DNA of 59,634 nucleotides from Alphaproteobacteria bacterium. GTDB lineage: Bacteria > Pseudomonadota > Alphaproteobacteria > M2410. The stretch lies in the NCBI GenBank assembly GCA_006226415.1, contig SBGZ01000067.1, forward strand, positions 1-59,634. The letters run 5' to 3'. Position 1 is the stretch's first letter, and each line of letters opens with the position of its first letter. The translations under genes were made by a program, and so were the position numbers. This document shows, one piece after another, positions 43,433 through 52,688 of the stretch. The notes below the pieces were generated by a model. It ran no database searches, was not told the DNA's origin, and saw nothing but the letters and a program-made list of their open reading frames with translations.

Positions 43433-44854
43433 ATGACTTCAGACCAGATCAACGAACCGGAAAAGAAAGAAAAGGGCTTTCGTAGTTTTTTTTCATCCCC
43501 CGCCAGCGACGAACCCAAACAGGTTGTTGCCGATGCCGCTCCGCGCACCGAGCCCACATTGCGCGGACATACTTTTGAGACTTCTGAAAAATATCTGGAC
43601 CTGAAAGTTCGCCTTCACCAGGAAGTCATCCAGAACATCAACCTGAGCGCCTTGGACAAGATGACTCATGACGATGTTCGGCTGGAGATTTCCGGTCTTG
43701 TGCGGTCGATGCTGGAATCTGAAAAGGTTCCGATGAACGCCACCGAGCGCAACAAGCTGATCGGCGAAGTGGTCGACGAATTGCTGGGGCTAGGGCCGCT
43801 GGAGCCGTTGCTGCAAGATCCAACGGTCAACGACATCCTGGTCAATACCCACAAGCAGGTCTTTGTTGAACGCAGCGGTGTCTTGGAAATTACCGATGTC
43901 CAGTTCAAGGACGAAGCACATTTGCTGCGCATCATCGACAAAATCGTCTCTAACGCCGGAAGACGTATCGACGAATCCAACCCAAAGGTCGACGCGCGCC
44001 TGCCAGATGGCTCGCGGGTGAATGCGGTCATTCCTCCCGTTGGCGTCGACGGCGCTCTACTGTCGATCCGTAAATTCGCAAAGATCCCGATCGACATCAA
44101 TCGCATGATTGAGATTGGCTCTCTGACAGAGGAAAATGCTCGAATTCTCGAAGGCATTGTCCGGGGGCGGCTCAATGTCCTCATTTCTGGCGGGACCGGC
44201 ACCGGGAAAACGACCCTTTTGAATGCCCTCTCCTCATTTATTGGCAATCACGAGCGCATCATTACGATCGAAGACGCGGCAGAACTGCAACTGCAACAGA
44301 CCCACGTCGCGCGCATGGAAACCCGCCCCCCCAATATCGAAGGCAAGGGCGAGATCACACAGCGCGACCTGGTGGTCAATGCGCTGCGGATGCGGCCGGA
44401 CCGCATCATCGTCGGCGAGGTGCGTTCAGGTGAAGCTTTTGACATGTTGCAAGCCATGAACACGGGCCACGATGGCTCGCTGACCACCGTTCACGCCAAC
44501 ACGCCGCGCGATGCCTTGGGCCGGATCGAACAAATGATCGGCATGTCCGGGCTTGATCTACCTACCCGGTCCATGCGGGCACAGATTGCTTCAGCTATTC
44601 AGGTGGTATTGCAGATCAGACGGTTCGCGGATGGGACGCGGAAATTGGTCAGCATCCAGGAGCTGACCGGCATGGAGGGTGAAGTGATCACCATGCAGGA
44701 AATTTTCCGTTTCGAACAAACCGGCGTGGACCCCTCGGGCAAGGTGCTCGGCGAATTTGTCGCCACCGGACTTCGCCCCCACTTCTATGACAAGCTCCAA
44801 TCCATGGGCATCCCCATACCGGAAGACATCCTGGGAGGGCGTAAAAGACGATGA
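43433..44854 (+). CDS. cpaF: Tad pilus secretion ATPase CpaF (TadA)
   Basis: 473 residues of the VirB11/GspE-like ATPases. The N-terminal domain ends near residue 200; Walker A GGTGTGKT is at 253-260, then an Asp box and Walker B region [30 protein letters not shown] and the conserved [19 protein letters not shown]. It powers pilus assembly and perhaps retraction. Start ATG 43433. The final four bases overlap tadB, so they are coupled. Confidence 0.96.
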   Translation: MTSDQINEPEKKEKGFRSFFSSPASDEPKQVVADAAPRTEPTLRGHTFETSEKYLDLKVRLHQEVIQNINLSALDKMTHDDVRLEISGLVRSMLESEKVPMNATERNKLIGEVVDELLGLGPLEPLLQDPTVNDILVNTHKQVFVERSGVLEITDVQFKDEAHLLRIIDKIVSNAGRRIDESNPKVDARLPDGSRVNAVIPPVGVDGALLSIRKFAKIPIDINRMIEIGSLTEENARILEGIVRGRLNVLISGGTGTGKTTLLNALSSFIGNHERIITIEDAAELQLQQTHVARMETRPPNIEGKGEITQRDLVVNALRMRPDRIIVGEVRSGEAFDMLQAMNTGHDGSLTTVHANTPRDALGRIEQMIGMSGLDLPTRSMRAQIASAIQVVLQIRRFADGTRKLVSIQELTGMEGEVITMQEIFRFEQTGVDPSGKVLGEFVATGLRPHFYDKLQSMGIPIPEDILGGRKRR

Positions 44855-45816
44855 ACAATATCACCCTCTATATCATGTATGCCGGGCTCTTCCTGACCGC
44901 CCTTCTACTTATTGAAGGGATGTATTTCCTCATTCATGACCTGAGGTCTGGCTCCAAGGATATCAACCGTCGCATGCGGTTGATCAACAAAGAGGGCGAT
45001 AATAAAGCTGGCCTGGCGCTCCTGCGCGTTGAAAAGCAGGGAGGATTTACCGCCCTTGCCCGAAGCCTGTTTCCAAGTCTTACGGACCTTATGTGGACCG
45101 CGGGCGTGGTCATGCCGATCGGACGGCTTTTGACCTTTATGGTCGCCCTCGGCCTTTTCTCTTTTTTATTCCTCGAAACCGTCACACCAGCGCCGCTGAT
45201 CTTGACGACGAGCCTCTCAATCGCCATTGGGTTTGGCTTTCCATATGGCATCCTGAAAATCCGCTCTCACCGCAGGCAGAAGGCTTTCACCAACCAGCTT
45301 ACCCCCGCCATCGATCTGATCGTGCGCGGCCTGGAGGCCGGTCATCCCGTGACTTCAGCGCTGAGCCTGGTTGCAGATCAAATGCCGGATCCAATTGGCA
45401 GCGAATTCGGCATCGCGGTTGACGAAATGACTTACGGCCTTTCAATGCAGGAAAGCCTCGACAATATGGCACGGCGCTTTCCCAATCAGGATTTGCGGTT
45501 TCTTATTATCTCCGTTCAGATTCAGAGAGTCACTGGCGGTAATCTCGTCGAAATCCTCACCAATCTTTCCGAGGTCATCCGCGCCCGCGTCGCCATGCAA
45601 AAGAAAATCCGAGCCGTCAGCGCCGAAGGGCGCCTATCGGGTTGGATTGTCGGCTGTCTACCGTTCTTGGTGGCCGGGTTCATCTGGTTGACCAATCCTC
45701 AATTCTTCACCGAAGTGATGGATGATGAATTGTTTATTCCTTTGCAAGGCATGGCGGCTTTATTGCTGGCCTTGGGTGCCTTTACCATCTGGAAATTGGT
45801 TCGCATCAAGATTTAG
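44851..45816 (+). CDS. tadB: Tad pilus inner-membrane protein TadB
   Basis: 321 residues with the type II secretion F domain. An N-terminal membrane helix, two or three central helices and a C-terminal pair are visible; ITPAIDLIVRGLEAGHPVTSALSLVADQMPDP and QIQRVTGGNLVEILTNLSEVIRAR are the conserved cytoplasmic segments. It forms the inner-membrane platform with TadC. ATG 44851 overlaps cpaF (ATGA). Confidence 0.94.
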   Translation: MNNITLYIMYAGLFLTALLLIEGMYFLIHDLRSGSKDINRRMRLINKEGDNKAGLALLRVEKQGGFTALARSLFPSLTDLMWTAGVVMPIGRLLTFMVALGLFSFLFLETVTPAPLILTTSLSIAIGFGFPYGILKIRSHRRQKAFTNQLTPAIDLIVRGLEAGHPVTSALSLVADQMPDPIGSEFGIAVDEMTYGLSMQESLDNMARRFPNQDLRFLIISVQIQRVTGGNLVEILTNLSEVIRARVAMQKKIRAVSAEGRLSGWIVGCLPFLVAGFIWLTNPQFFTEVMDDELFIPLQGMAALLLALGAFTIWKLVRIKI

Positions 45817-45828
45817 GAGCGATGGCCC

Positions 45829-46773
45829 ATGACTTCTTCTTCACTGATCCTCATTGCCATAAGCGTTTTTGTCACAATCGCGCTTCTGGTATTTGCCATC
45901 GCCATCATCTTTTTCGGCCAGGATGCGACCTCCAGGCGCATGAAAGAGGCCCAAAAGAGGGGGTTAAACCCGCGCGGACAGACCAGTTTGGAGCAGGACA
46001 GCCGCATCGCGTCCTGGGCTAAACTGCTTTCACCGATTGATCGTAAGGTTGGTCCGAAGGACAAGGAGATTCGCAGCACCGCACGAAAACAGCTCATTAA
46101 AGCCGGGTTTTATGGCACCTCCGCTGTTGAGATCTACTTCGCCATGCGCATTCTACTGGCACTTCTTCTCCCCTTTTTGGGTCTCGTGATCGTCAAGCTT
46201 GTTGCGCCGAGCCTCACGGCTAATATCGTTCTTTTGATCGTCATCGGCGGCACAGTATTTGGGTATTTTCTCCCGTTCCTGGTCGTCCACAATCAAATTC
46301 AGAACCGCCAACAGGCTGTCCGCGATGGCCTGCCCGATGCATTGGACCTGCTTCTTATTTGCATTGACGCGGGCGCTTCTTTGGCCAGCGGATTCAAGCG
46401 CGTCGGCGAAGAGATGGAAAGCGTTCATTCCGTGGTTGCTGAGCAGATGAACCTGATTTCATTTGAGCTTCAGGCCGGTGTTGGACGCACCGATGCTTTG
46501 AAAAACTTCGCCGAGCGGGTCGACATTGATGAGGTGCATTCTCTGACGACACTCCTCATCCAGTCCGAGCAATTAGGGACAAGCCTGGCCAGAGCCATGC
46601 GCGTCTACGCGGCAGAAATGCGCAACAATCGAATGCTGGCGGCGGAAGAAAAAGGCAACCAGTTGCCAGTCAAATTGTCCCTGCCACTGGTGCTGTTTAT
46701 TTTGCCGTCTCTGATGCTCACCATCATGACACCACTTATTATTCGGATTTTCAGAGTTCTTCTACAAACCTAG
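45829..46773 (+). CDS. tadC: Tad pilus inner-membrane protein TadC
   Basis: 314 residues with a type II secretion F domain like TadB but with its own features: DGLPDALDLLLICIDAGASLASGFKRVG and LTTLLIQSEQLGTSLARAMRVYAAEMR are the conserved cytoplasmic loops, and three to four membrane helices are visible. It pairs with TadB. ATG 45829, 12 bases after tadB, with a GGAG ahead. Confidence 0.94.
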   Translation: MTSSSLILIAISVFVTIALLVFAIAIIFFGQDATSRRMKEAQKRGLNPRGQTSLEQDSRIASWAKLLSPIDRKVGPKDKEIRSTARKQLIKAGFYGTSAVEIYFAMRILLALLLPFLGLVIVKLVAPSLTANIVLLIVIGGTVFGYFLPFLVVHNQIQNRQQAVRDGLPDALDLLLICIDAGASLASGFKRVGEEMESVHSVVAEQMNLISFELQAGVGRTDALKNFAERVDIDEVHSLTTLLIQSEQLGTSLARAMRVYAAEMRNNRMLAAEEKGNQLPVKLSLPLVLFILPSLMLTIMTPLIIRIFRVLLQT

Positions 46774-46835
46774 ATCGGTCCTTGCTTCGTCTTTAACCAA
46801 CCCGGTGAAATGAGCCGCTAACAGAGTATGCTCCA

Positions 46836-47744
46836 ATGAACAAATCTTTGACCGTCTCAATACTCGGCCTTCTCATGGCACTACCGGCCTGTTCACCCGA
46901 CCTTCTGGGCAAGCAGGATTTTTCTGCACCACCAGATTCGCCAGCCACTCTCGAACACTCGGAAGTCAATTCCATCTTTGCCCGGGGCCTTAAACAGCTC
47001 GCCAGCGGCGATGCCGAAGCAGCGCAAACGAGTTTTTCCAAAGTCCTGGCGGCCGAACCGGACAACAAGGATGCCCTCTTGGGCCTGGCCGAAAGCAATC
47101 TGTCTCTCGGCCACACCACCGACGCGCTGACCCTTTATCGGGACCTTGAGGCCGACGAAACTTTTCAAGCTCGTGCGCTACAGGGCCAGGGCCTGGCCTA
47201 TTTGCGTGACGGCCAGAACGCTCTCGCGCTCACCAAACTTTCAGAAGCAGTCGACGCCGATCAATCCCTATGGCGCTCTTGGAATGCCATGGGACAGATC
47301 TATGACAGCCAAAAGGCCTGGGATGAGGCCAACAATGCCTATGCCTTTGGACTTTCTCAGAACCCTGGGTCCATTGCCTTGCGCAACAATGTCGGTATGT
47401 CCCTCTTGCTACAAGACCGGCCCGAGGACGCCCTCACTCATTTTGAGGCCGCCCTCAACATTGATCCCCGCAACAAAACGGCCGCGTCAAATCGTCAGAT
47501 CGCCCTTGCAAAACTGGGGCGTTATGCTGAGGCCCTCGAAGGGGTCAACCAGCAGGAACGCTATATTGCCCTCAACAACATTGGTTACATTGCCATGCTC
47601 AAGGGTGACCTGAAGCGCGCGCGGCACTACTTCAACCTCGCAGCGGAAGAAAGCCCCGCTTATTACAAGATCGCCGAGGAGAACCTCAAACGGGTCGAGC
47701 AAATGCTGGCCGACCAATCCGACCATTCCGACCAGGATTTCTAA
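46836..47744 (+). CDS. tadD: Tad pilus TPR lipoprotein TadD
   Basis: 302 residues. The signal peptide ends with a lipobox LPAC (Cys19). About six tetratricopeptide repeats follow (for example LASGDAEAAQTSFSKVLAAE and LLLQDRPEDALTHFEAALNI). TadD is an envelope TPR protein needed for pilus assembly, probably as a pilotin-like or scaffolding partner of the secretin. ATG 46836, 62 bases after tadC. Confidence 0.92.
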   Translation: MNKSLTVSILGLLMALPACSPDLLGKQDFSAPPDSPATLEHSEVNSIFARGLKQLASGDAEAAQTSFSKVLAAEPDNKDALLGLAESNLSLGHTTDALTLYRDLEADETFQARALQGQGLAYLRDGQNALALTKLSEAVDADQSLWRSWNAMGQIYDSQKAWDEANNAYAFGLSQNPGSIALRNNVGMSLLLQDRPEDALTHFEAALNIDPRNKTAASNRQIALAKLGRYAEALEGVNQQERYIALNNIGYIAMLKGDLKRARHYFNLAAEESPAYYKIAEENLKRVEQMLADQSDHSDQDF

Positions 47745-47752
47745 GCGCGCCT

Positions 47753-48235
47753 ATGCTCGCCGTTTCGAATCTTTTTCAAATCTTGCTGGCTCTGCTCCTG
47801 ATCTATGCGGCCTGTGTTGACATCATAAAATTCAACATCGCGAACTGGCTCGTCCTCGCGTGCGCAGCACTGTTCGTTGTGGCCGCCTTGGCCAGTCCCG
47901 GACCGGTAAATTGGCTTTCGCACCTGGCCGCATCGGCCCTCATGCTGGCGTTCAGTCTCTTGCTGATAAATATCAATTTCATGGGAGGCGGAGACCTAAA
48001 ATTACTCTCTGCCCTCTGTTTGTGGACAGGGCTGGAACACATGCTGGTATTTTTAGCTGCCGTGTTTATCGCTGGCGGCCTGCTCGCCCTTCTTTTGATT
48101 GTGGCGCGGGCCATTGCTGCGCGCGGGCGCCCCGATGCCAACGGCACATTACCGCGCGTGTTACAAAAAAACGGCCCCGTTCCCTACGGCGTGGCCATCG
48201 CGGCGGGCGCGATCTATCTGATGCTTCCGCTCTAG
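47753..48235 (+). CDS. cpaA: prepilin peptidase CpaA (TadV)
   Basis: 160 residues with about four to six membrane helices. The two catalytic aspartates are in YAACVDIIKFNIANW (first) and FMGGGDLKLLSALCLW (second, the GxGD motif). The ending PYGVAIAAGAIYLM fits A24-type prepilin peptidases. It cleaves the Flp leader after Gly21. ATG 47753 is eight bases after tadD. Its stop shares bases with that of the convergent CoA-transferase gene (CTAG, 48232-48235). Confidence 0.93.
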   Translation: MLAVSNLFQILLALLLIYAACVDIIKFNIANWLVLACAALFVVAALASPGPVNWLSHLAASALMLAFSLLLININFMGGGDLKLLSALCLWTGLEHMLVFLAAVFIAGGLLALLLIVARAIAARGRPDANGTLPRVLQKNGPVPYGVAIAAGAIYLMLPL

Positions 48236-49425
48236 GGCGCAGGAACTCCGATCGCACCGCTGTTGCGCAAATTCGATACTTCCTCGTCTGAATATCCCAA
48301 CTCGCCAAGGATCTCCTCTGACTGCTCGCCCAACCGAGGCGCAATTCTGGGCGGCTGGTAATCGACTTCTGAAAACCGGGCCGCCGGACGTGGCTGTCGA
48401 TAGGAGCCGATCTGAACGTCTTCAAGTTCTTCAATCGCCTGATTGGCCAAAACCTGCGGATGCCCAAGAAGCCCCGCACGGTCAAGGATGGGTGCACAAG
48501 GCACATCATGGGCATCAAGCACCTCAAGCCACTCGGATGTCGTTCGTGTCTGCAAGGTTTCCTGGGTGAGTTTCAAACGAGCGTCCGCATTGACGACACG
48601 CTTGTGCGGTGTTTTAAAGCGCTCATCCTCCAGCCATTGCTCTTGACCAAGAGCGGCGCAAAGGCCTTGCCATTCTGAATCCGAAACGGCGCCAACGGTC
48701 ATATATCCATCAGAAGTCTCAAACACCAGGTCTTGCGCCAGTTGCGCACGCGAGATTTGCTTTTCCTGCCCCGGAAAGGTGAGCTGCACCAATCCTTCCG
48801 GCCAAAGAAATGAAATCATCGCATCCAGCATCGATACTTTGACATGCTGCCCCTTGCCGGTTTTCGCTCGCGACAACAATGCGGCCGTGGTGGCCTGGGC
48901 GGCCGTCATCGCCGTCAATTTATCGGGAATGATGGTGCGGATCATCTTAGGGCGCCCCGTCTCCCGATCAGCCTGGATAGTAGCCAGGCCGCTCAGCGCC
49001 TGGATCAAGGGATCATAAACGCGCTTCTTTGAATAGAGCCCGCTCTCCCCAAACCCACTGATGGACACATAAATGATATCGTCCCGTATTGCCCGCACGT
49101 CCGCCTCGCCAAGCCCCATGCGCGCAGCCGTGCCCGGCCTGAAGTTTTGAACAAAAACATCCGCTGAGCCAATCAAGCGCTGGAGCACCTTCATGCCCGC
49201 GTCCGATTTCAAGTCGAGCGCCAGAGACCGCTTGTTGCGATTGGACGACAGAAAAGTCCCTGTGCGCCCGTCTTGGCCCGACCCCATATAGCGCACCAGA
49301 TCGCCGGTCAAAGGCTCCACTTTGATGACATCGGCGCCCTGATCTGCCAGCAGCTGCGTGGCCACCGGCCCGGAGATCATGCTGGTCAAATCGACAATGC
49401 GATAACCTTCAAGCGGTCCAGACAT
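48232..49425 (-). CDS. CaiB/BaiF family CoA-transferase
   Basis: 397 residues of class III CoA-transferases. YRIVDLTSMISGPVATQLLADQGADVIKVEP is the classical start and the catalytic aspartate is Asp138 in VYDPLIQALSG. It would exchange CoA between carboxylic acids, as in formyl-CoA or racemase-type relatives. The substrate is not determined. ATG 49425 has a strong AAGGAGGAG; the longer frame to 49458 is rejected. Directly downstream of fhs (19-base gap), so probably co-transcribed. Confidence 0.93.
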   Translation of the reverse strand: MSGPLEGYRIVDLTSMISGPVATQLLADQGADVIKVEPLTGDLVRYMGSGQDGRTGTFLSSNRNKRSLALDLKSDAGMKVLQRLIGSADVFVQNFRPGTAARMGLGEADVRAIRDDIIYVSISGFGESGLYSKKRVYDPLIQALSGLATIQADRETGRPKMIRTIIPDKLTAMTAAQATTAALLSRAKTGKGQHVKVSMLDAMISFLWPEGLVQLTFPGQEKQISRAQLAQDLVFETSDGYMTVGAVSDSEWQGLCAALGQEQWLEDERFKTPHKRVVNADARLKLTQETLQTRTTSEWLEVLDAHDVPCAPILDRAGLLGHPQVLANQAIEELEDVQIGSYRQPRPAARFSEVDYQPPRIAPRLGEQSEEILGELGYSDEEVSNLRNSGAIGVPAP

Positions 49426-49444
49426 TTGTGTCTCCTCCTTGGGA

Positions 49445-51127
49445 TCAAAACAGGCCAACTACCTCACCGTCATCGTCAAGGTCGATTTGATAGGCCGCCG
49501 GAGAACGCGGCAACCCAGGCATGGTCATAATATCTCCGCAGATGACAACCAGAAACCCTGCTCCCGCGGATAGCCGCACTTCGCGAACCGTGAGGGAGTG
49601 GTTGGAAGGCGCCCCGAGAAGATTGGGGTCCGTCGAGAAGGAATATTGCGTCTTAGCCATACAGACCGGCAGATGACCGTAACCTCCTTCCTGGAATTTC
49701 CGAATCTGATCTCGCACCTTTTTGTCGGCCTGAACCTCACTCGCCCCATATATCCGTTTCGCGACACGCTCCACCTTGTCCCAAAGAGGAAGCTCATCCT
49801 GATAAAGCGGCGCAAATTGAGAGGCCCCGCTTTCTGCAAGCGCAACCACGGCTCGCGCCAGGTCTTCGGCGCCGGCGCCGCCATCACTCCAATGTTGGCA
49901 GCGCACGACCGGACACCCGAGAGAGCCCGCATATTCTTCAACCGCTTGAAGTTCTTCCTCCGAATCCACCACAAATCGGTTGATCGCCACAATCGCCGGC
50001 ACACCGAAGGAGCGCACATTACGAATATGGCGTCCAAGATTGGCGCAGCCTTTTCGCACCGCCGCCACATCCGGCGTCCCCAGCTGATCTTTAGCCAGCC
50101 CGCCATGCATTTTAAGTGCCCTCACCGTGGCAACAATAACCGCCGCATCAGGTTTAAGACCTGCCTTTCGGCATTTAATGTCAAAGAATTTTTCAGCGCC
50201 CAGGTCGGCTCCAAATCCGGCCTCCGTCACCACATAGTCCGCAAGCTTACGTGCGGTCTGGGTGGCAATAACCGAATTGCAACCATGCGCGATATTGGCA
50301 AAGGGCCCGCCATGAATAAAGGCCGGGTTGCCTTCCAAGGTCTGCACCAGATTAGGCGCCAGCGCATCCTTCAAGAGAACCGTCATAGGACCCGGCGCTT
50401 TCATCTCCGCCGCTGTCACGGGGGTTTGATCCCGCCTAAATCCGATGACCATTTTGCCGAGCCGCTCTTTCAGGTCGTTCAGATTTTGAGCCAGGCAGAA
50501 AACGGCCATCACCTCAGAGGCAACAACAATGTCAAAACCATCTTCTCTTGGAAATCCATTGGCCACGCCGCCCAGCGAATTAGTGATCTGCCGGAGCGCT
50601 CGGTCATTCATGTCGACAACACGCCGCCATGTGACGCGCCGGCTGTCGAGTTCACATTCGTTGCCCCAATAGATGTGATTGTCGATCAGGGCGCTCAGGA
50701 GATTATGCGCCGCACCGATCGCGTGGAAGTCACCGGTAAAATGAAGATTGATGTCTTCCATGGGCACCACTTGCGCCATGCCGCCACCGGCAGCCCCGCC
50801 CTTCATGCCAAAACAAGGTCCCAGCGAGGGTTCGCGAATGCATATAGCCGCCTTTTTCCCGATGCGATTGAGCCCATCCCCGAGACCGACCGTTGTTGTC
50901 GTCTTGCCCTCTCCGGCGGGGGTTGGTGATATCGCCGTCACAAGAACAAGTTTGGCATGCGGATTTTGAGGCTGAGATTCGATGAAATCCAGCGCGACCT
51001 TTCCCTTATAGGGCCCATAGTGGAGCAACTTATCTGCAGGAATACCAAGACCAGCAGCCACCTCCCCAATGGGTTTCATGTCACAGGCACGAGCAATCTC
51101 AATATCGCTGGGGACGGTGCGCATCAT
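49445..51127 (-). CDS. fhs: formate-tetrahydrofolate ligase
   Basis: 560 residues, the full length of the enzyme. The nucleotide-binding P-loop [14 protein letters not shown] begins at 69; [48 protein letters not shown] and the C-terminal [15 protein letters not shown] are standard. It joins formate to tetrahydrofolate at the cost of ATP to give 10-formyl-THF. ATG 51127 (MM start). The upstream neighbour is a GNAT gene (24 bases) and the downstream neighbour is the CoA-transferase gene. With the formate dehydrogenase at 12.5-18.2 kb this gives two opposite fates for formate. Confidence 0.96.
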   Translation of the reverse strand: MMRTVPSDIEIARACDMKPIGEVAAGLGIPADKLLHYGPYKGKVALDFIESQPQNPHAKLVLVTAISPTPAGEGKTTTTVGLGDGLNRIGKKAAICIREPSLGPCFGMKGGAAGGGMAQVVPMEDINLHFTGDFHAIGAAHNLLSALIDNHIYWGNECELDSRRVTWRRVVDMNDRALRQITNSLGGVANGFPREDGFDIVVASEVMAVFCLAQNLNDLKERLGKMVIGFRRDQTPVTAAEMKAPGPMTVLLKDALAPNLVQTLEGNPAFIHGGPFANIAHGCNSVIATQTARKLADYVVTEAGFGADLGAEKFFDIKCRKAGLKPDAAVIVATVRALKMHGGLAKDQLGTPDVAAVRKGCANLGRHIRNVRSFGVPAIVAINRFVVDSEEELQAVEEYAGSLGCPVVRCQHWSDGGAGAEDLARAVVALAESGASQFAPLYQDELPLWDKVERVAKRIYGASEVQADKKVRDQIRKFQEGGYGHLPVCMAKTQYSFSTDPNLLGAPSNHSLTVREVRLSAGAGFLVVICGDIMTMPGLPRSPAAYQIDLDDDGEVVGLF

Positions 51128-51151
51128 GAAAATCCTTTGCTGTTTTGAATT

Positions 51152-51661
51152 TCATTTTAGGGGCAGTCGATAGCCCAACAAATAGACGTGATCCAGATCC
51201 AGATCGAGCGTTTCGTCGCGCAGAAACCCCAGTTGGGTATAGATGTGCTGGGCAGCGACAAACTCAGCAATCGTGTGAAGCACAACACTCTCGCGGTTCG
51301 CGACCCGCGCTCTTTCTATGCAGGCTTCCGTAAGCAACCGCCCAACACCGCGCCCTTGCACATCCGGATCAACGGCCAGCATACGAAACCCGCCCACGTT
51401 GGGCAGTTCCCATTCCGACATCTCACTCGCGCTATCGGGAACATAGGTCACACCGCCCAGAATTGTTCCGGTTTCATCAACGGCCACCAATATTTCGGAG
51501 GACTTGGCCCGCGTAGCCACATCGCGCAATTGATCGCGATAAAAGTCACGGTCGTCATCAAGCGCGCCCGGCACAGCCTCATAGGCGCGCACGGTTATCT
51601 CACCGACACGGGTATATTCCGACTCTCTGGCCAAACGAACTGTAGTTTGTGGTTTTGGCAA
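51152..51661 (-). CDS. GNAT family N-acetyltransferase
   Basis: 169 residues from TTG 51661, chosen for AGGGA six bases upstream; GTG 51694 is another option, and the open frame continues to 51913 without homology. The acetyl-CoA-binding motif VDPDVQGRGVGRLLTEACIE is clear. The target amine is unknown. It diverges from the EamA gene and precedes fhs by 24 bases, so it may be the first gene of that operon. Confidence 0.8.
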   Translation of the reverse strand: MPKPQTTVRLARESEYTRVGEITVRAYEAVPGALDDDRDFYRDQLRDVATRAKSSEILVAVDETGTILGGVTYVPDSASEMSEWELPNVGGFRMLAVDPDVQGRGVGRLLTEACIERARVANRESVVLHTIAEFVAAQHIYTQLGFLRDETLDLDLDHVYLLGYRLPLK

Positions 51662-51808
51662 AATCTGTCCCTGAAACGGGATGTGAATAACCACACAAAA
51701 ATAGCCAATTCGAGCACAATCCGCCAGCCTCTTAACGCCCTGAAATTGCTTTGTTGCGAGCAGAGGCAAATTCGGCAATTGTTGAAACTCAAAGGGAGCA
51801 CACAGGCA

Positions 51809-52681
51809 TTGACCGACAAAATCACTCAAAGCACAGCCAAAACAATCGTTTTGACCTGTCTGACTTTGATCGCTTTCGCCGCAAATTCCATTTTGTGCCG
51901 CGCCGCACTCCAACGTCCCGAAATTGATCCTCTGGCCTTTACCAGCTTGAGATTGCTGAGCGGCGCATTGTTTTTGATTCTCCTGGTTGCCCTGCGCAGC
52001 AGATCTGTAAAAATCCTGGGGGCACCCAAGTGGCGGCCAACCCTGGCTCTCTTCTTTTACGCCATTGCCTTTTCAATGGCCTATGTTGCTCTGCCCGCCG
52101 GAACCGGCGCCCTTCTTCTGTTTGCTTCTGTTCAGGTCACAATGATCGGCATTTCCCTCTTTCGAGGGGCGCGCATGACAGCCGCCGAATGGCTGGGCGC
52201 GGTCATGGCGCTCGGCGGCCTGGTCTATCTCTTGTCACCGGGCATCGCAGCCCCTCCGGTTCCGCAAGCGGGCCTCATGGTGCTTTCAGGCATGGGCTGG
52301 GGGCTCTATTCCCTTTACGGCAAGTCCGAAGTCGATCCCGTGATCGGCACCGCGCGCAATTTTGTCTACGCCGCGCCACTGGCGCTCCTTACTGGCATTT
52401 TGCCGACCGCCTTTTCACACATTTCTCCCGCCGGTATCACCCTCGCCATCGCCTCCGGCGCAATTGCATCCGGTATGGGTTACATCATCTGGTACGCTGC
52501 CCTGCGAGGTTTATCTTCAATGAAGGCTTCCATCGTCCAGCTGGCGGTCCCGGTCGTGGCCGCTGTTGGCGGGATCCTGTTCCTGGGAGAAAGCATGACC
52601 CTGCGGTTCATACTGGCAAGTACCATCATTCTGGGCGGGATCTTGATCACCATCCTGGCCAAAGAAAAATCAGTATTTTGA
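51809..52681 (+). CDS. EamA/DMT-family membrane transporter
   Basis: 290 residues from TTG 51809 (AAGGGAG about 11 bases upstream). Ten hydrophobic segments in two EamA repeats are visible: FAANSILCRAALQRPEIDPLAFTSLRLLSGALF in the first and YIIWYAALRGLSSMKASIVQLAVPVVAAVGGILFLGES in the second. Such drug/metabolite exporters move small molecules or amino-acid-like compounds, with no assigned substrate here. The large open frame extending to 51188 is a shadow over the opposite-strand GNAT gene. Confidence 0.85.
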   Translation: MTDKITQSTAKTIVLTCLTLIAFAANSILCRAALQRPEIDPLAFTSLRLLSGALFLILLVALRSRSVKILGAPKWRPTLALFFYAIAFSMAYVALPAGTGALLLFASVQVTMIGISLFRGARMTAAEWLGAVMALGGLVYLLSPGIAAPPVPQAGLMVLSGMGWGLYSLYGKSEVDPVIGTARNFVYAAPLALLTGILPTAFSHISPAGITLAIASGAIASGMGYIIWYAALRGLSSMKASIVQLAVPVVAAVGGILFLGESMTLRFILASTIILGGILITILAKEKSVF

Positions 52682-52688
52682 GCACAGA

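Noticed and set aside
49598-50929. 443-codon plus-strand frame across fhs
   Set aside because: Shadow of fhs, which is complete and fully conserved on the minus strand.
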